Assembly: GCA_037349315.1 (NCBI GenBank)
Contig: JBAIAC010000018.1
Location: 2,046,001-2,110,000 of the forward strand
Source of the DNA: Chelydra serpentina
Taxonomy: Eukaryota > Chordata > Testudines > Chelydridae
Length of the DNA: 64,000 nucleotides
Reading direction: 5' to 3'
A program made the translations under genes and the position numbers. How positions within the stretch are numbered: position 1 is the stretch's first letter; every line of letters starts with the position of its first letter. The notes beneath the pieces are model-generated. The model did no database searches. It was given only the letters and a program-made list of their open reading frames with translations, and had not been told where the DNA came from. Below are positions 1-13,680 of this stretch, piece after piece.

Positions 1-189
1 AAAAGGTAATATAACATGCACAAAAACTAATCTCCATCTCCTTGTGGTAGATATGAAATGAATTGAGTTCGGACCTAGTTAAAACCCTGGCTTTTAAAAT
101 GCTTCTGTTTTGATTGAAAGGAAAAGAGCCAGAGACTCCATGTAGTCCACTAGGGACTCCATTCTGACTGATGTGTAAGGCACTCAGAC

Positions 190-262
190 CCAGATCATCC
201 AAGGTATTTAGGTGAGTAACTCCAGTGGGAATTAGGTGCCTAAATACCTTGGAGGCTCTGCG
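190..262. repeat. Short palindromic interspersed repeat
   Basis: Perfect 14-bp arms (CCAAGGTATTTAGG at 199-212, its complement at 239-252) surround a 26-base loop. The arrangement and wording match a short palindromic repeat that I recall as common in sauropsid genomes; the family name is not determined. Confidence 0.6.
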
Positions 263-2065
263 CTTCAGATACTATGGTAAATTGGTTACAGTATAAAATC
301 CTAAGATAACCAGAGTGCAAGCTTTTGGGGAAAGTCACTATGGCTTTTACAATTCTTAGTACTTTATGTGGGACTGTCAACAGCCTTTCTCATAAGTGAA
401 CTAGATGAAATTAGTATAAGGTAGGTGCACAGTTGATTGAAAGACTGTTTTCAAAGAATATTCTCAATGGTTCACTAACAGACTGGGAGGACATATCAAG
501 TGGGGGTCGAGCAGGAGTGTGCTCTAGATCCTGCACTATTTAATTTTTTTCACACTCCCTCTGATTCACTGTCCTTGATTCAGATGAACTCCATAATGTT
601 TGTGGAAAGCGTTGGTGTCAGGAAGGCATGTAAATAGTCACATGAGAATTTGCATGCAAGGTGTTTGTGCAGACACTTTTCAAAATCTCTTTACATTTGG
701 GAGTTGGAAGGGGAGGTTGGTAGAGTTTGGTAAAGAAGCAGAGAGAACTGAAATCCAAACCAGCAGCACTGAAAATGGGGTTTGTGCTAGGTCACCATCA
801 CCCCCCCCTCCCCCGGGACAGTAGCAGAGGCAGTGTGGCAAACCTTTAGGAGTAGGCAGGTACCTGGTGAATCCTAGATGACTACAAGCAGGAGTAAAAA
901 CATTATGTATTACAACAGGGACACTTGGATACTATAATAATGGGCATGATCTAAAGAGCTGGACAGATGCATCAATCAGAGCACTGGCCTAAGTATCACA
1001 AGCAAATATTAGGCAAAAAGGTGTATATGGTATAAGGAAAAACCTGGTTTTACAAAATAAAGCCACGACTTCAATTCTAGAACTCTGGACGCATCAGCAA
1101 GAGCATCACCTTCTTAACTCTTCTTGCACGTAGAAGGTGCGTGTTACCTAAGCAGCACCATGCACTATAAGGAAAAGCTGTCCAAGGAAAATGTGTATAA
1201 CGTAAACCAAAGCCAATTAATCAGATTACAGAACTTCTCGAAATCTTCTTTTAGCATTATTCTTCAACAGCAGACTGAGTGAGGCAACTATATTGCCTCC
1301 TTTTCACAGCAGAAACAGATGTTCCAAGGAGAAAACAGCAATTTCTAAAAGATCTAAAAATAAACCAAGGGTCCTAATTAAAGGGAAAACAACCTGCTGA
1401 CTTGAAAATCATATGTGCCTGAAAACTGGAATTTTCAAAAGGGGGCTAAGGGAAATTAGTCAATGAGAAGTGCTGGGCACCCTAGTCCCTGAAGTCCTTT
1501 TTGAATGTTCCATCCTTAAAGGCTCACATTAATGGAAGTGTGTGACCAACCACCAAAAAAGCAAAACTTATAAGAAGTGAAAAAGAAACAGTTGTGTCAT
1601 GCTGAGTTGCTCTAGGGATATGTTTTATACGCTTCTGTCTTCTTTGCCAGCTTCTGAGCACTGAAGTTAGTTCCCTCTTCATTTTGTGCTGCCCCGATTT
1701 ATGAGTTACTTGAAATTAAACGGCACCATGGCTAATATTTCTCAAGGAATAGGTGGCTGAATTTAAGCTCCTAAATCTGTATTTAAGTAGCTAGATATGT
1801 TGCCTGATTTTTCAGAAGTGCTGAGCACCCAACAGTTCCCAGTGAAATACAGTAGTCTCTTCCGTGCTCATTCAGCCTTTGGCCCCTCTGTGGAGACTAT
1901 CAGATAATTGAGTCACCTGCACAGTTCAACATTGTCTATCTGCAAGAGAGTCTAACCGTTGATGTAGGTGAAGGGCTGTCTGTTATCTTTTCCTCCAAGG
2001 AATGCCTTATTTATTATCATGAATGTTTCTGATGTGCTGGTTACGTTTCCTATTAACATTTTAAT
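263..2065. other. Intergenic, no gene recognised
   Basis: About 1.8 kb of AT-rich sequence without a credible reading frame. A short C-rich run lies near 800-817. Stretches near 1430-1490 and 1740-1830 resemble diffuse old repeats ('ttttcaaaag', 'gtgctgagcacc') but no ends can be set. Confidence 0.5.
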
Positions 2066-3109
2066 TAACATAAGAATGGCTGTACTGGGTCAGGCCAAAG
2101 GTCCATCCAGCCCAGTACCCTGTCCACCGACAGTGGCCAATGCCAGGTGCCCCAGAGGGAGTGAACCTAACAGGTAAAGATTAAGTGAACTCTCTCCTGC
2201 CATCCATCACCCCCCTCTGACAAACAGAGGCTAAGGACACCATTCCTTACCCATCCTGGCTAATAGCCATTCATGGACTTAACCTCCATGAATTTATCCA
2301 GTTCTCTTTTAAACCCTGTTATAGTCCTAGCCTTCACAGCCTCCTCAGGCAAGGTTGACTGTGCGCTGTGTGAAGAAGAACTTCCTTTTATTTGTTTTAA
2401 ACCCACTGCCCATTCATTTCATTTAGTGGCCCCTAGTTCTTGTATTATGGGAACAAGTAAATAACTTTTCCTTATTCACTTTCTCCACACCACTCATAAT
2501 TGTATATACCTCTATCATATCCCCCCTTAGTCTCCTCTTTTCCAAGCTGAAAAGTCCTAGCCTCTTTAATCTCTCCTCATATGAGACCCGTTCCAAACCC
2601 CTAATAATTTTAGTTGACCTTTTCTGAACCTTTTCTAATGCCAGTATATCTTTTTTGAGATGAGGAGAGCACATCTGTATGCAGTATTCAAGATGTGGGC
2701 GTACCATGGATTTGTATAAGGGCAATAAGGTATTCTCCGTCTTATTTTCTATCCCTTTTTTAATGATTCCTAACATCCTGTTTGCTTTTTTGACTGCTGC
2801 TGCACACTGCGTGGACGTCTTCAGAGAACTATCCACGATGACTCCAAGATCTTTTTTCCTGATTAGTTGTAGCTAAATTAGCCCCCATCATATTGTATGT
2901 ATAGTTGGGGTTATTTTTTCCAATGTGCATTACTTTACATTTATCCACATTAAATTTCATTTGCCATTTTGTGGCCCAATCATTTAGTGTTTTGTGAGAT
3001 CTTTTTTAAGTTCGTCACAGTCTGCTTTGGTCTTAACTATTTTGAGCAGTTTAGTATCCTCTGCAAACTTTGCCACTTCACTGTTTACTCCTTTCTCCAG
3101 ATCATTATA
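2066..3109 (-). mobile_element. CR1 LINE, 5'-truncated, inactive
   Basis: The complement of this segment reads as the 3' end of a CR1 non-LTR retrotransposon. A 137-codon open stretch (2423-2836, minus) carries the typical C-terminal reverse-transcriptase wording 'MVRPHLEYCIQ', 'LEKVQKR', 'YEERLKRLGLFSLEKRRLRG'. The 3' end lies near 2066. The 5' side stops at about 3109, where the sequence becomes AT-rich and unrelated, so the usual 5' truncation applies. Several frame breaks show it is dead. The family call is strong; the edges are good to about 10 bp. Confidence 0.9.
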
Positions 3110-3743
3110 TCATATTTCTAAAAAATACTTTTCATCTTTATAGCACTTCACATTTTCAACATGGTGTACAAACATTAAGTTAATAACATCTATAGGACAA
3201 ATCAAATATACTGGCTGTTGACTAGATAATTTTTTTTTCTCAGAAAGTTGGGCAAGAGCTGAATGTCCATTGGTGTGTATATTATCACAATCTGCATTCA
3301 ATAGACAGTGCTGTTAAATGCAGTGTCTGGCGTAGCTGCAGTAGAAAACAAAACTTGAACCTGAAAAAAGTGGGTTTTTGGTCCGTTTGGATTGCAAAGA
3401 TTCTTTTTATGTTCTTGGGTGAAAGGTAGAGTGAATCTTGGGTTCAGGATGAAAATACACAGCACCATTTTCTAGTATAAAGAGCTGGCAAACAATGGAG
3501 CTAATAGTATCCTGTGACCTGATGGGGAAGATTCAGTGAAGGTTTCTTCTCACCTCCATCAACTGCCCGATTGCTTTGAGCAAAAGCTTGATGAGAAATG
3601 TTATTTACATTTTGTTACCTGTTTTGATAGAGAGAGGATATTCTAGAAGGTCACAGAATTAATAGCGTGTGTAGGCCAAGTGCATTGCTTCCATCATGGG
3701 CTCCCTGCATACTATCCTCACTTCCCCCTTTGCAAACTGCTTG
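3110..3743. other. Intergenic, nothing recognised
   Basis: About 630 bases between the CR1 and the MITE. I see no gene, repeat boundary or RNA here. Confidence 0.45.
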
Positions 3744-3746
3744 TAA

Positions 3747-3972
3747 GGGTATGTCTACACTGCATCTGGAAGCAAGCCTCCCAGACCAGTAGATGGACTT
3801 GCTCAAGCTAGAGCACTCAAAATAGCAGTATGGACATTGCTGCTCAGGCTGGAGCTTGGGCTTTCAACCTGCCACCCTCCCTCCCAAGTTTGAAAGCCCA
3901 GGCTGCCCCACTACCACAAGTCTGTTCACTCATGCTGGGAAGCTGGCTCCTAGCTGTGGTGTAGACATACCC
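3747..3972. mobile_element. Harbinger-type MITE, 226 bp
   Basis: The ends are inverted copies of GGGTATGTCTACAC (14 of 14 match) and are flanked on both sides by the trinucleotide TAA (3744-3746 and 3973-3975). A 3-bp TWA-type duplication is the hallmark of PIF/Harbinger transposons. The interior has no coding capacity, so mobility would have depended on a transposase elsewhere. The superfamily is inferred from duplication length. Confidence 0.75.
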
Positions 3973-3975
3973 TAA

Positions 3976-6900
3976 TGCTCCTTTGCTTCTGTTAGAGTTC
4001 AGGTTACAATGTCCCCACCAGTAAGTTAAGCTGTTGCTTCTGATATGTGTCAGCAACAGGAGCAGGTGGCAGAGATGTTTCTCTTCTGGCAGTGTGGAGG
4101 CCCTAGTTTTCAGGCTTTCTGGTGTTTTTGATTTGCATCAAAATCATTAGGGTTTCCCTGTTGATAACTAGAACATTCACTGAAATTTTAGATTTGCTAG
4201 GGTGGCATTCCAAAGTCATCATGTTACAGACCGAGACATGCCGTTGAGTTGAGTGTTGGACTTTGCTTCATGTGGCCAGTTATTTGTCATCAAAGGGGCA
4301 TGCACAATGAACCTGACTCAAAGCCCACTGAAGTCAGTGGAAAGACTTCCGTTGACATCAGTGAGCGTAGGTTAGGTTCAATATATCAATCTGAAATATT
4401 AGGTTTTCTAAAATCAAAGGTTTGCAAAATATAAGATTAAACAATATTTTTATGAATGTTTATTTTAAATGTATTACTTTAAAAAATGTTTGGATATAAA
4501 TTTGAAACCCTAACACTGCAGCATTATGCCAGTGGATTTGAGCCTGGATACTGACTCTAAGCAAACCTCAAGTTGCCTGCCCTCCATAGTATTTGTTTGT
4601 AGGATTGTGCCATTAATGTGGAACAGTAAATTAGATTTTAAAATTACTTATTTTAACAGTCTTAAGTGCTGCTAGTAACAGATGTTAAGGAAATTGAAAA
4701 TGATTATTTTAATCTGATTGTTTTTAGCTTTAAGAAAAGTTTAATAAGAAATTTTGTGTGGTCAAATTTTCTTACCTCCTTGAGGGCTTGTAGAAATCGT
4801 ATACTTAATGACTCTAATGATGGACTTCGAAAGCCTGAGGAAAGCTTGAAAATCCTAATGATACATCTTCTGGGACTTTCTACAGAACAAAACAGGGACG
4901 GGAGGTTACATTTTGAGCTTAACTTAAGCTTTCATACAATGAATACAGATACTAATTTTCTGACTTTTAAAACATGGACGATTGTCAGTGACTAAGTCTA
5001 ATTGAACCATGTAATGACAGTACTCTGATTTTACCCTTATGAAAATCAACATCATACACACATGAAGGATGACAAAAATAAAATGTTAACTGAAAAAATG
5101 TAGGAAATTGGTTTGAAAACTATCAATGTTCTCCTGCAGATAATTAAGATTTCAATTCTATTTCCTTTTGATACTGTATAATATAAATTGTATTTTGGCT
5201 TTCTGTGGCAGTCTAGTGTTTTTCATCTTATTTTGACCATTATTAAATCAAATGTTTCCTTAGTGCTATTGATCTTTATCTGTGACTGTTCAAAGCAATG
5301 GGAATTGTTTTCCCTCTTTGTTCGAAAATTTACAACTGAAAAATGTGATTATTCTTATTTACTGGCCAAACAGTAAAAAGGAAGCAAGGTCAAATAATAT
5401 CTGTACATGATAATGTCTGGTTTAGTATAACATCATGCTGTATCAGAAGTCAGGGATCATGGGTCGGATGAAAGATCTGTGCTGCAATAGTTGTCAATTG
5501 TGTATTATTCCTCTCTGTCATATCCATTTAAATAAATAGTTTCATAGGCAAATATCCTATGTGCAATGGTCTTTTTTTCTAGAATTTTGCACTCTGGAGC
5601 AGGAGATACTCTGGCAAAATATCTAAAGTGTCGGTTTCTAAGCATAGACCATTGTAGTTCTCCCTATATGATAAGTCAGCTCCCTTTAATGGGACTGAGC
5701 TATTGTCTTTTTCTATGCCTTGTTGCATCAGAGCAGGTTCAGACGACATGGTGGCCAAAATGCTGGCATCTACCAGCAGCCTGTCTATTCTGGCACTCCC
5801 ACTTTCGTTACAATTGTGGCCATTGTTACAGCAGTACAATAGTGGGAAATTTGAAGAAGATTTACAAATCATACCCTCAACTTATTTTCCAGTTTACTCC
5901 CATTGATGTGTCTATCATCTTGAATAAACAGGAAAAAGCTAACAGATGTACACAGGGGACCTGGATTAATTCCAAGTAATTCTACTGCATGCTGTAAACC
6001 AGTGAGAGATCAGAATCGGGGCCCAAAAGATTTTCAGATGCAACTAAACACTGAAGGATAGTAGAACCCTAGAGTTTAGAAACAAACGATACTAAAAAAA
6101 ACCCCCACTTTCCACTGCCCTCTGCTGACTGTACGCTATGTATATTATGCGATTAATCCAACCTGTTTGTATTGTTTCTCAGAGCTGTATGCTTGGGGAA
6201 CAGAATGTAAGCCATTGTTATGTGAAGATGAGTCTCTTTGAGGATAGTCTTAATTGCTAATATTGCTATGATATCTCAAAACTCTCCTACATGTTTAACA
6301 ATAGGATATCATTGTGTTCTTGTAGATGTAAAACCAAGCATGTTCGAATCAGCTATGATTTATATAATCATTGACTTCATTCCAAAACACACACATGCCA
6401 GGTATATCTAACACGCACCAAACTACAGTACCAAATGCAGTCTGATATAAAAATTGCGTTATCCACTTAGGAGCATATAATTCACAAACTGTTGTGAGGA
6501 TCATAAAACAATTTGTGTGAATTGTGGCTACTGACCTAATAGTGTTGTGAAGCATCCTCTAAACTTTGTTCCAAGACTCTGAAAAAAGCTAGAGTCAGAA
6601 TCTATGCTGGAATTGGAGTTGCCCTAAGTTACTACAACCTCAGCTGTGGGCAGCCATGTCACTGAGAGTGCCTATAGTGCTACATGAAATGAGGCTACCC
6701 CTAGCATGCCTCCTATGCTAGGGATTGTTGGAGTGGACCTTGGAACAGCCATAACAGGGGGAAAAATCCCTCCCCTATACCCCATTTCCTATAGCCTACA
6801 CAATCCTGCTAATAAGTTATCAGTGGTATTGGTCAGTGTCATATGCAGGGGTTCTGGTAAGAGACTAAATCTTATGTCCTTGCTCCCGTTAACAGACATT

Positions 6901-9900
6901 GGTCAGACACAATACCAAGTAAAGTGTCTGTTGCCTCCAGTGGGTACAGTTACAGGTATTCACCCACTGTTAAAAATAATTAGAGGTTATACAAATGAAA
7001 CTAGTTAAAATTGACCATACGGGGCTTTATATTTGTGGATTTTCTAGCTCTCACTTTTGTAAAAGGCATACACAAGCTCTTAATTATTACCACAGCTTCC
7101 TCTTGTGATGTAACTCTTAGCACACCTCTAGCCCACTAGACGGGAGATAGATAGATAGATAATTAGTGAGGTATTTTCAGGTCATATAAATACTCTTTCA
7201 ATTTCCAGGAGTGTAACACTCTAAATCTGGCTACTGCTCAGGAGAAAGGTACAATACCACAGTTAGTCTCATCTTTGTAATTAAGCTTGTTCCTCTTGAG
7301 CTGCTATTTGCCACGATCTCCCTTTCACTCAGGGTACCTGCAGGCAACAGTTTCCAGTTGATGCATAATTTAACACCACGAGTGGTCATCATGGCTTTCT
7401 CAGATGCTGCTGCAATGCAGCCTGTCTTTTTGGCAGCTAGAGCTATCTGAGTCTTGTGCCTTCCTTTCCTCTAAGGTTCATGTACTCTTTTCTTGGGGCA
7501 CATGGGTGAACACATGGGATCTATTGTAAAGAAGCATGTGGCACAGTTCTGGCAGAGTGTAGAGGACTCTACAGAAGAGATGCATTTTAGAGGGCTATAT
7601 AGACTGCCCAGTGTGAAGCCTTCCGCCCAAAAGCAAGTGTCATTCAACTTGTGAGTTGGCACCTCCCCATTCCTGTGGATGGTTTAGTGTAGATTGCCAA
7701 TATAGCACACCTGTGCATTCCATGCCTTGGATGAGGGCACGATTCTATATGAAATGTACTCAAATCAGTGTAAATATCAAGAGTTTAATGTAGCTGGGAG
7801 GAACCATGATATATTAAATTCTCATTTAGGAGGGAGAAACTTTGTAACAAAATTTCTAAAGAGGATGAAGCATATGCATATTTAAATGTTGTATAGATTA
7901 AATTAGTTTGAGATTGCAGATCCTACTGATTTCAGAGATTGACCCCATTCCTGTATAAAGAGAAGTAAACCACAAATATGAAATCTGAAAAATATTGCTT
8001 TCTCAGTACCTCTGAGAAAAAGAACTCTATTCATTATAGATCTTGGCTGCTTGCTAACCTCAGAATCTATAAGACTAATCAAATCTTTTCTGACTATCTA
8101 ATTCAATTATGGTTTCCAAATTTAAATGTAATCTTTCTCTTCCAAGGAAAATTCCCAGGGAACAGGGCAGAATGGCCCAGAAAATCCACCAGATTAACAT
8201 TGCCAATTTTCCAAGCAATTGTCTTCTCTGGTGGGAAGGTTTTTGGGGTGAGCATAGCTGATAGGTTTTGTGGAGACTTAGGGAGGTGCACTCCACGGTG
8301 GCAAAAGATATTCAAGTGGAGAAGTGGCTGGTTCTTTTATTCTACTCTGATAATCCCCTCTGTAACAGCACAGCACCTTCAGGAGCTGCGTTGCCATTGG
8401 CTGAATTCCCTGACATTAGCATCTATGGAAGGACTCAATAGGAACTAATGGTACTTTTAGCATTATTAATTCCCCCTTTGATATCTATTAGGAGATCTTT
8501 GACATCAGCAAGCGATGTTGCCATGGAGAGCAGCTGGTCGTTTACTTCACTACAGCCTCATCTATACAACCCTGTGTATCCTGAACTCTGTGGGATTCTT
8601 CTGTCTGAAATGATGCAGCAGAGACAGCAATCCCCCCAAGATAAGTTTGAGTGATCTGAGTTCCCCTCCACTCACAGAAGGGATAGTCCCACCCTTCAGA
8701 GATATAGACAGGTCCATTCAAATTTACTCCCCAAAGTAGATAGAAACTTCTGTAAGAAAGAAAAATTGCGAACAGGCAAATTATAGATATAAACTAGAAG
8801 GATTTGGAAACACACAAACACAGAGTGGGGAAGGTTCGTCAAGCAATATATCAGCAAACAAAACAAGATTAAGGGCTTGATCTTGTGTATTGTTGAACAC
8901 CTCTAACCCCCTCTGAAGTTAACAGAATTTCACAGTGCACAGCACCTTACAGGATCAGGGTCCACAAAAAGATATAACTTGGGGGGCTATTGTTTCTTGA
9001 AACAGTTTCTCTACTGCCACTGTTAAGGTTAAAGTACAGTTTTGTTTTGAAAGATGACTCATATGTTAAAAAAGTAAGCAAACAAACCAAAACACATGGG
9101 TTTCCATGTCAGTTATGTGTCAAATAATTTCCAGATAAACTCTGCTCCAGCTGCAAGTAAAACAATGTTTTCCTAACTGCCAACTCTGTCAACTCAGCTT
9201 GGGCACAGTCATGCTTGGTTCTTAACTTGTGCTTCATTACAGCTAATAAAGATGGGGCAAGCTAAATTAGGCCCTTAGTTTATTTCTGTGCAATCTTGAA
9301 TGGGTTTGAAAAATGTAATCTCTGAGAATTTAGTGACATTGCTGTTGACAGTGGGATGGAATAGAATTCAGCTTACTTTATCTTATCTATGTTGGCTCTG
9401 CAGGGCTAAGAGGAGTAAAACATACATACACACACAAAGTCACCTTGTTTTTGTCACTAAAGTCAGCAAATATGAGGCTGATTACAAGAAAGAAATATAT
9501 CTGAGTAAAAAGGTGGCATTTTTACATAATGACTTTTCAAATAGTATTGCCCTTTAAAATAACCTCCCTTAAAATTGTCATGAGAGTTCAAATGTAACTT
9601 ACAAAAATACAAATCACTGATTTTAGTTTTAGTGTAAAAAAATAGGCTAATTGTGGAAGATGATGATTCTTCCCTTCTGGTAATATTATTGAGCAAAAGT
9701 AGATATTGTCCCAGCATTTGTGGGGGGGACTTAAATATTACTAACGAGCAAAATGATCACCATTTAAAAAAGTCAGCACGCACACATCTCTGAGATCCTG
9801 ATAACTACATGCCATAGAAACTAATTGGTCATTCAGATATTGGTGTTTGGCAATGGTAAATAGTGGCTTATTAATAGTAAATAATTTGTAAACCATACAT

Positions 9901-11244
9901 ACTCTTTGCATCTCCATCACAAATTGACATCTATTCTTAATTTATTACTATAATAGAGTGCAATAAAGTCTGGAATATTTTTATTGCATCTCTGGGCCAA
10001 ATTACACCATTCTGTGAGTATAGACAGCCAAAACTCTCCAAGTGCCTCCACTTTTCCAGGTGGAACACTGCAGGGCCAGTAAGATGCCATAGAGAACAGC
10101 TGGTTCCCTGTTCCAACTCCTCTATCACCTTTAACTCTGTAGAGACCAGATTCTGCAGTGCCCCAGTGGAGGAGGTTTTACAAGTTACCATGGAAGGAAA
10201 TAGTGCTGCAAATCCATGGCTCTTTGCCAAGCCTTTAGATAAAACGTGTTGGATCTCAGTCCCCTCCACTTGTAGAAGTTGAAGAGACCATTGGGGCCCA
10301 AGGCAACTGTGTAGATTTTCCCAGTTATAATCCACACCACATAAGAATAACTGAACCCCTATTCTTCTTCCAGAATAGTTGGCAACACTGAAACAATTTC
10401 GAGCTGTGTGAATAATTTTGCAATGAATGAGAACAATGCTATTGCCTGGCAGGTAGGGCACTTACTGCGGGGAAGGAGGGAAACATCTAAGTTCCAGTCC
10501 AGGCTCCAACTGATACTTATGTAATCTCCTCCCTGGTGGTTGGTACAAGGAGTGGCATCTCCCCTCTCCTTGCATGGTTTGGGTCCTGGATTGTGTGTTG
10601 TTTTGTGTGACGCCTGGTGCCTCATCCCAAGGTGACTCCACACTGTGCCTGGGACACAAAGGGTGCTCTCCCTTGGGAAAATGAATAATGCTACCACTGC
10701 TGGCTAGGAGTACAAAACCCAATACACAAGAAACATGAAGTACAAACCCCACCCCACAACCTCAGAAAAGGAATGTCACACCCAAAAATAACAATACAAC
10801 AAGGGGGGGGTGGATTTTATTGGGAACAGGAAAATAAAGATCTAGGGAACAAAAAGGTTAAGATTAATTCATAAGTACTAAACATTCATAAATAAATTCC
10901 CCAGCTCACAACATTTACAGTTTATCCCAACCCCCAGCTCCCTGCCTGGATCCTTCATCGGTGGATAGTATGCTGAAGAAGTCTGAGATGAGTGCTGCAG
11001 GGCCGTGAACAGTGGCTGGCATAAACAAAAAAGGATCCCTTTACAGGGTCTTCGCCTGTGGTTAGGGCAGTGTCCTCTCCTGGCTCTCTGCTGTGGAGTT
11101 CTGTGGAGGTCTCATCTGGCTCTTGGTGAGTGCTTTAACATCGGTCTACAGGGGGAACACCACTGCCTTCTCCTATGCGAATGGCACCTACGTTTTTCCT
11201 TCTATCGCCTTCTGACAGTCTGTACCCTCTATGTTTATTCCTTT
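3976..11244. other. Long AT-rich intergenic stretch, no gene recognised
   Basis: Open stretches up to 156 codons occur (for example 7978-8448 plus, 4666-4995 plus, 9937-10461 minus), but their translations show no domain, no splice-site-bounded exon pattern and no low-complexity bias, and they overlap others on both strands. A (GATA)n run lies at 7146-7161. Parts of 10720-10980 look repeat-like (long G run, 'cccaaaaataacaatacaac') but no ends could be placed. Confidence 0.5.
7146..7161. repeat. (GATA)n microsatellite
   Basis: Four uninterrupted GATA units. Confidence 0.85.
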
Positions 11245-12320
11245 TAGATGCTTATGGTAAAATCTGTACAAAGTATGCCATATCATTTGAAAACTCATGA
11301 TTTGCATATCATTATTGCCTTGTCAAAATGTATGACAACACTGTATATAAAGCTTATAAGATGCCACTGTCAGATATCACTGAGACATGTTGCAGCATGT
11401 TCTGGAGGGCAGTCACAAACCAGTTCCCCAGAGACAAAAGACTAGCCAAGGGCTCAGCCAGGTGTCAACAAGATCAAATGGAACCTCAGCTGATTAAGTG
11501 GTCACTCTTCCGCAGAAGAGAGGGTGTGGACAAAGAATCTATATTTTTACAAAGCAGCAGCTTGAGGTTCCTGTCAACACAGACTTTCTGTCTCCTGAAC
11601 GTCAGATTCTTGTGCAAGACAAATGGCTAGATGGGGAGAGAGCAGATGTCCCAAACCACCTCTCCCTTTCTCTCCACCTGCAGCATCAACAATGCTTGAA
11701 AAACAAAGGAAATAGCATTGGGGAAGGAGCCTGGGAAAGATTCAGCCAGTAAGACTGTTGGGACTTGAGGTGAGAGAGCCCTTTGGTTTTGAATTCACTT
11801 AACTTGTTAAGTTAGGTATTAGTTACATTTTACCTGTTTATTTCTTTGTATCCACTTATTACTTTTATGCCTCGTTACTTGTAATCATTTAAAATCTATC
11901 TTTCTGTAGTGAATACATTTCGTTTATTGTTTTATCTAAACCAGTGTGTGTGGTTTTGGGAAACTTCATTTGGGATAACAGGATTCGTGCATAACCCATT
12001 ATATTAATGAAATGATAGACTTTATTTGAGGTTGTATTGTCTAGGAGGGTGCTGGGCAGTACAAGACACACTTTTCTGAGGGAAAGTCTGGGACTGGGCG
12101 TTGGCTGGTGTTTCCCTGCAGTGTAGTTCATGAGTGGCTGGTACAGCACTCATACAATATAACTGGGATCAATTTACATGCTGGAGGCTGTTTGAGAGCA
12201 GGCCAGGTGTGTTGCTTTCAAAGCGAAACAGTGTAAAAGGCACCCCAGGTTGCAGAATTTTTAGGAGACACAGCTGTCCATCAGTCCAGATTGTACCCTG
12301 GATAATGTCACATGCCTCCA
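11245..12320. repeat. LTR-like interspersed repeat
   Basis: A roughly 1.1-kb block whose wording ('tttgcatatcattatt' near 11301, 'tttatctaaaccagtgtg' near 11930, 'gggctgggcagtacaag'-like text near 12050) I recognise as a high-copy repeat of turtle genomes with the character of an LTR. No protein-coding part, no inverted termini and no clear duplication are visible. It ends shortly before an RTE-like LINE. Classification as LTR is tentative and the limits are approximate. Confidence 0.45.
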
Positions 12321-12639
12321 TCGATTTTGTGCCCAAGCTATTTGGTGAACTCAACATGAATTTGTGAATAGTTTGTTACCTAACACTGCATTTTTCAGCA
12401 AATAAACTATTGTCAGAAAAACGCCTAAAGAGCTTCATTGGTCAAAGTGGGTTCAAGGACAAGCTCTCACTCCCTAGAAAATGACTCGTGGTTAGTGTAA
12501 TGTATAGCTTCTGACAGCTAAAATCCTACCACTTGCCTTTTTGTGGCGGAGTTGCTCTTAACTGAAAGTGGGTGTGTGAAAGGCGAGTGTTTGGTGCCTT
12601 GTTCCCTCTCTTCAAGCGTAAAGGACATGTGCAAGAATG

Positions 12640-13680
12640 TAGTAATTACTGACCCATCAACTTAATGAGTTACATGATGAAATGGCTGGAGAGAATTATT
12701 GAGAAAAGGTTTTGGGAGGAGCTGAAGCATCAAGCAAGTGACAACCAATTTGGGTTTATGCCAGGAAGGTCAACAATGGATGCAATGTTTGTAGCCTGCT
12801 TATTGCTGGAGAAGTACAGGGAGAAATGCAAGGAATTGCACTTAGTGTTTGTGGGTTTAGAGAAAACTGATGACAAAGTTCCTAGAAAATTGTTATGGTG
12901 GTGGCTATGGTTGTACAATATGCTGGAGACATATTTAGACTATCATAGACATGTATAGGGGTAGTAAAACAGTAGTGAGAAGCAATTGCGGCCATAACGA
13001 GAAATTCACTGTGCGGTAGGGCTACGTCAAGGATCAGCCTTTCCTATTTGTGATTATAATGGACACCTTGACAAAGAAAATGAGAGGAGAGGCTCCATCG
13101 AACATGCTTTTTGCCGTTGACCTTATGATGTGTCATGAAGATAAAAATGAACTGGAAAGAGACCTAGAACTATGGAGGGCTGCATTAGAAGAAAATGGCT
13201 TATGAATCAGCCAACAAAAGATGGAATATATCCAATGCTTCATTAAGAGGAACAACCGAAGCCAGTAAAAATAGATGATACAGAGTAAAGTCTGAGCAAC
13301 AATTTAAATACCTTGGTTCAGTGCTGAGCCATGACGGGAATAGGAATGCAGATGTTAGGAGCCGCATAAAGAGCGCTAGATGTAAATGGAGGGAGTTGAT
13401 GGGAATTCTCTTCAATAATAATATACCCAGTAAACTAAAGAGCAAAGTGTTTAAGATTGTGATTAGGCTAGCCATGATGTATAGAGGGAGTATAGACAGA
13501 GATGCCTGTGTCATGTAAGATGGTGGGCCGTGTTGGCAGAGAATACCAAAGCTAGCAGTCATGGAACAAAAGTCACTAGGAAGACCTAGAACAAGGTGGT
13601 TTGAGATACTAAAGGAAGACATGAAGAAGGTTGGTGTCATCTGGGAAGATGCATTTGACAGGAATGCTTGAAGACTGTGA
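12640..13680 (+). mobile_element. RTE-like LINE reverse-transcriptase relic, inactive
   Basis: The plus strand encodes, across several frames, a non-LTR reverse transcriptase of RTE-like type: 'QFGFMPGRSTMDAMF' (12748-12792), motif A region 'FVGLEKTDDKVPR' (near 12848), motif B text 'GLRQGSA' (near 13020), motif C region 'FAVDL' (near 13107), then 'QFKYLGSVLSHDG' and a tail near 13590-13660 ending 'VGVIWEDAFDRNA'. The catalytic FADD is changed to FAVD and the motif-A aspartate to glycine, and stops and frameshifts separate the pieces, so the copy is inactive. Assignment to RTE rather than a neighbouring clade is from motif wording only. Confidence 0.8.

Noticed and set aside
4666..4995. 109-codon open frame as a possible exon
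   Set aside because: No motif, no neighbouring splice-consistent frames.
7978..8448. 156-codon open frame
   Set aside because: No recognisable domain, ordinary AT-rich composition, and overlapping frames on the minus strand.
9937..10461. 174-codon minus-strand frame
   Set aside because: Its translation shows no family resemblance and no exon boundaries; long frames of this size occur by chance in 64 kb.
11245..12320. Full endogenous retrovirus
   Set aside because: No gag, pol or env coding text, primer-binding site or paired LTR could be seen, so only an LTR-like repeat is claimed.
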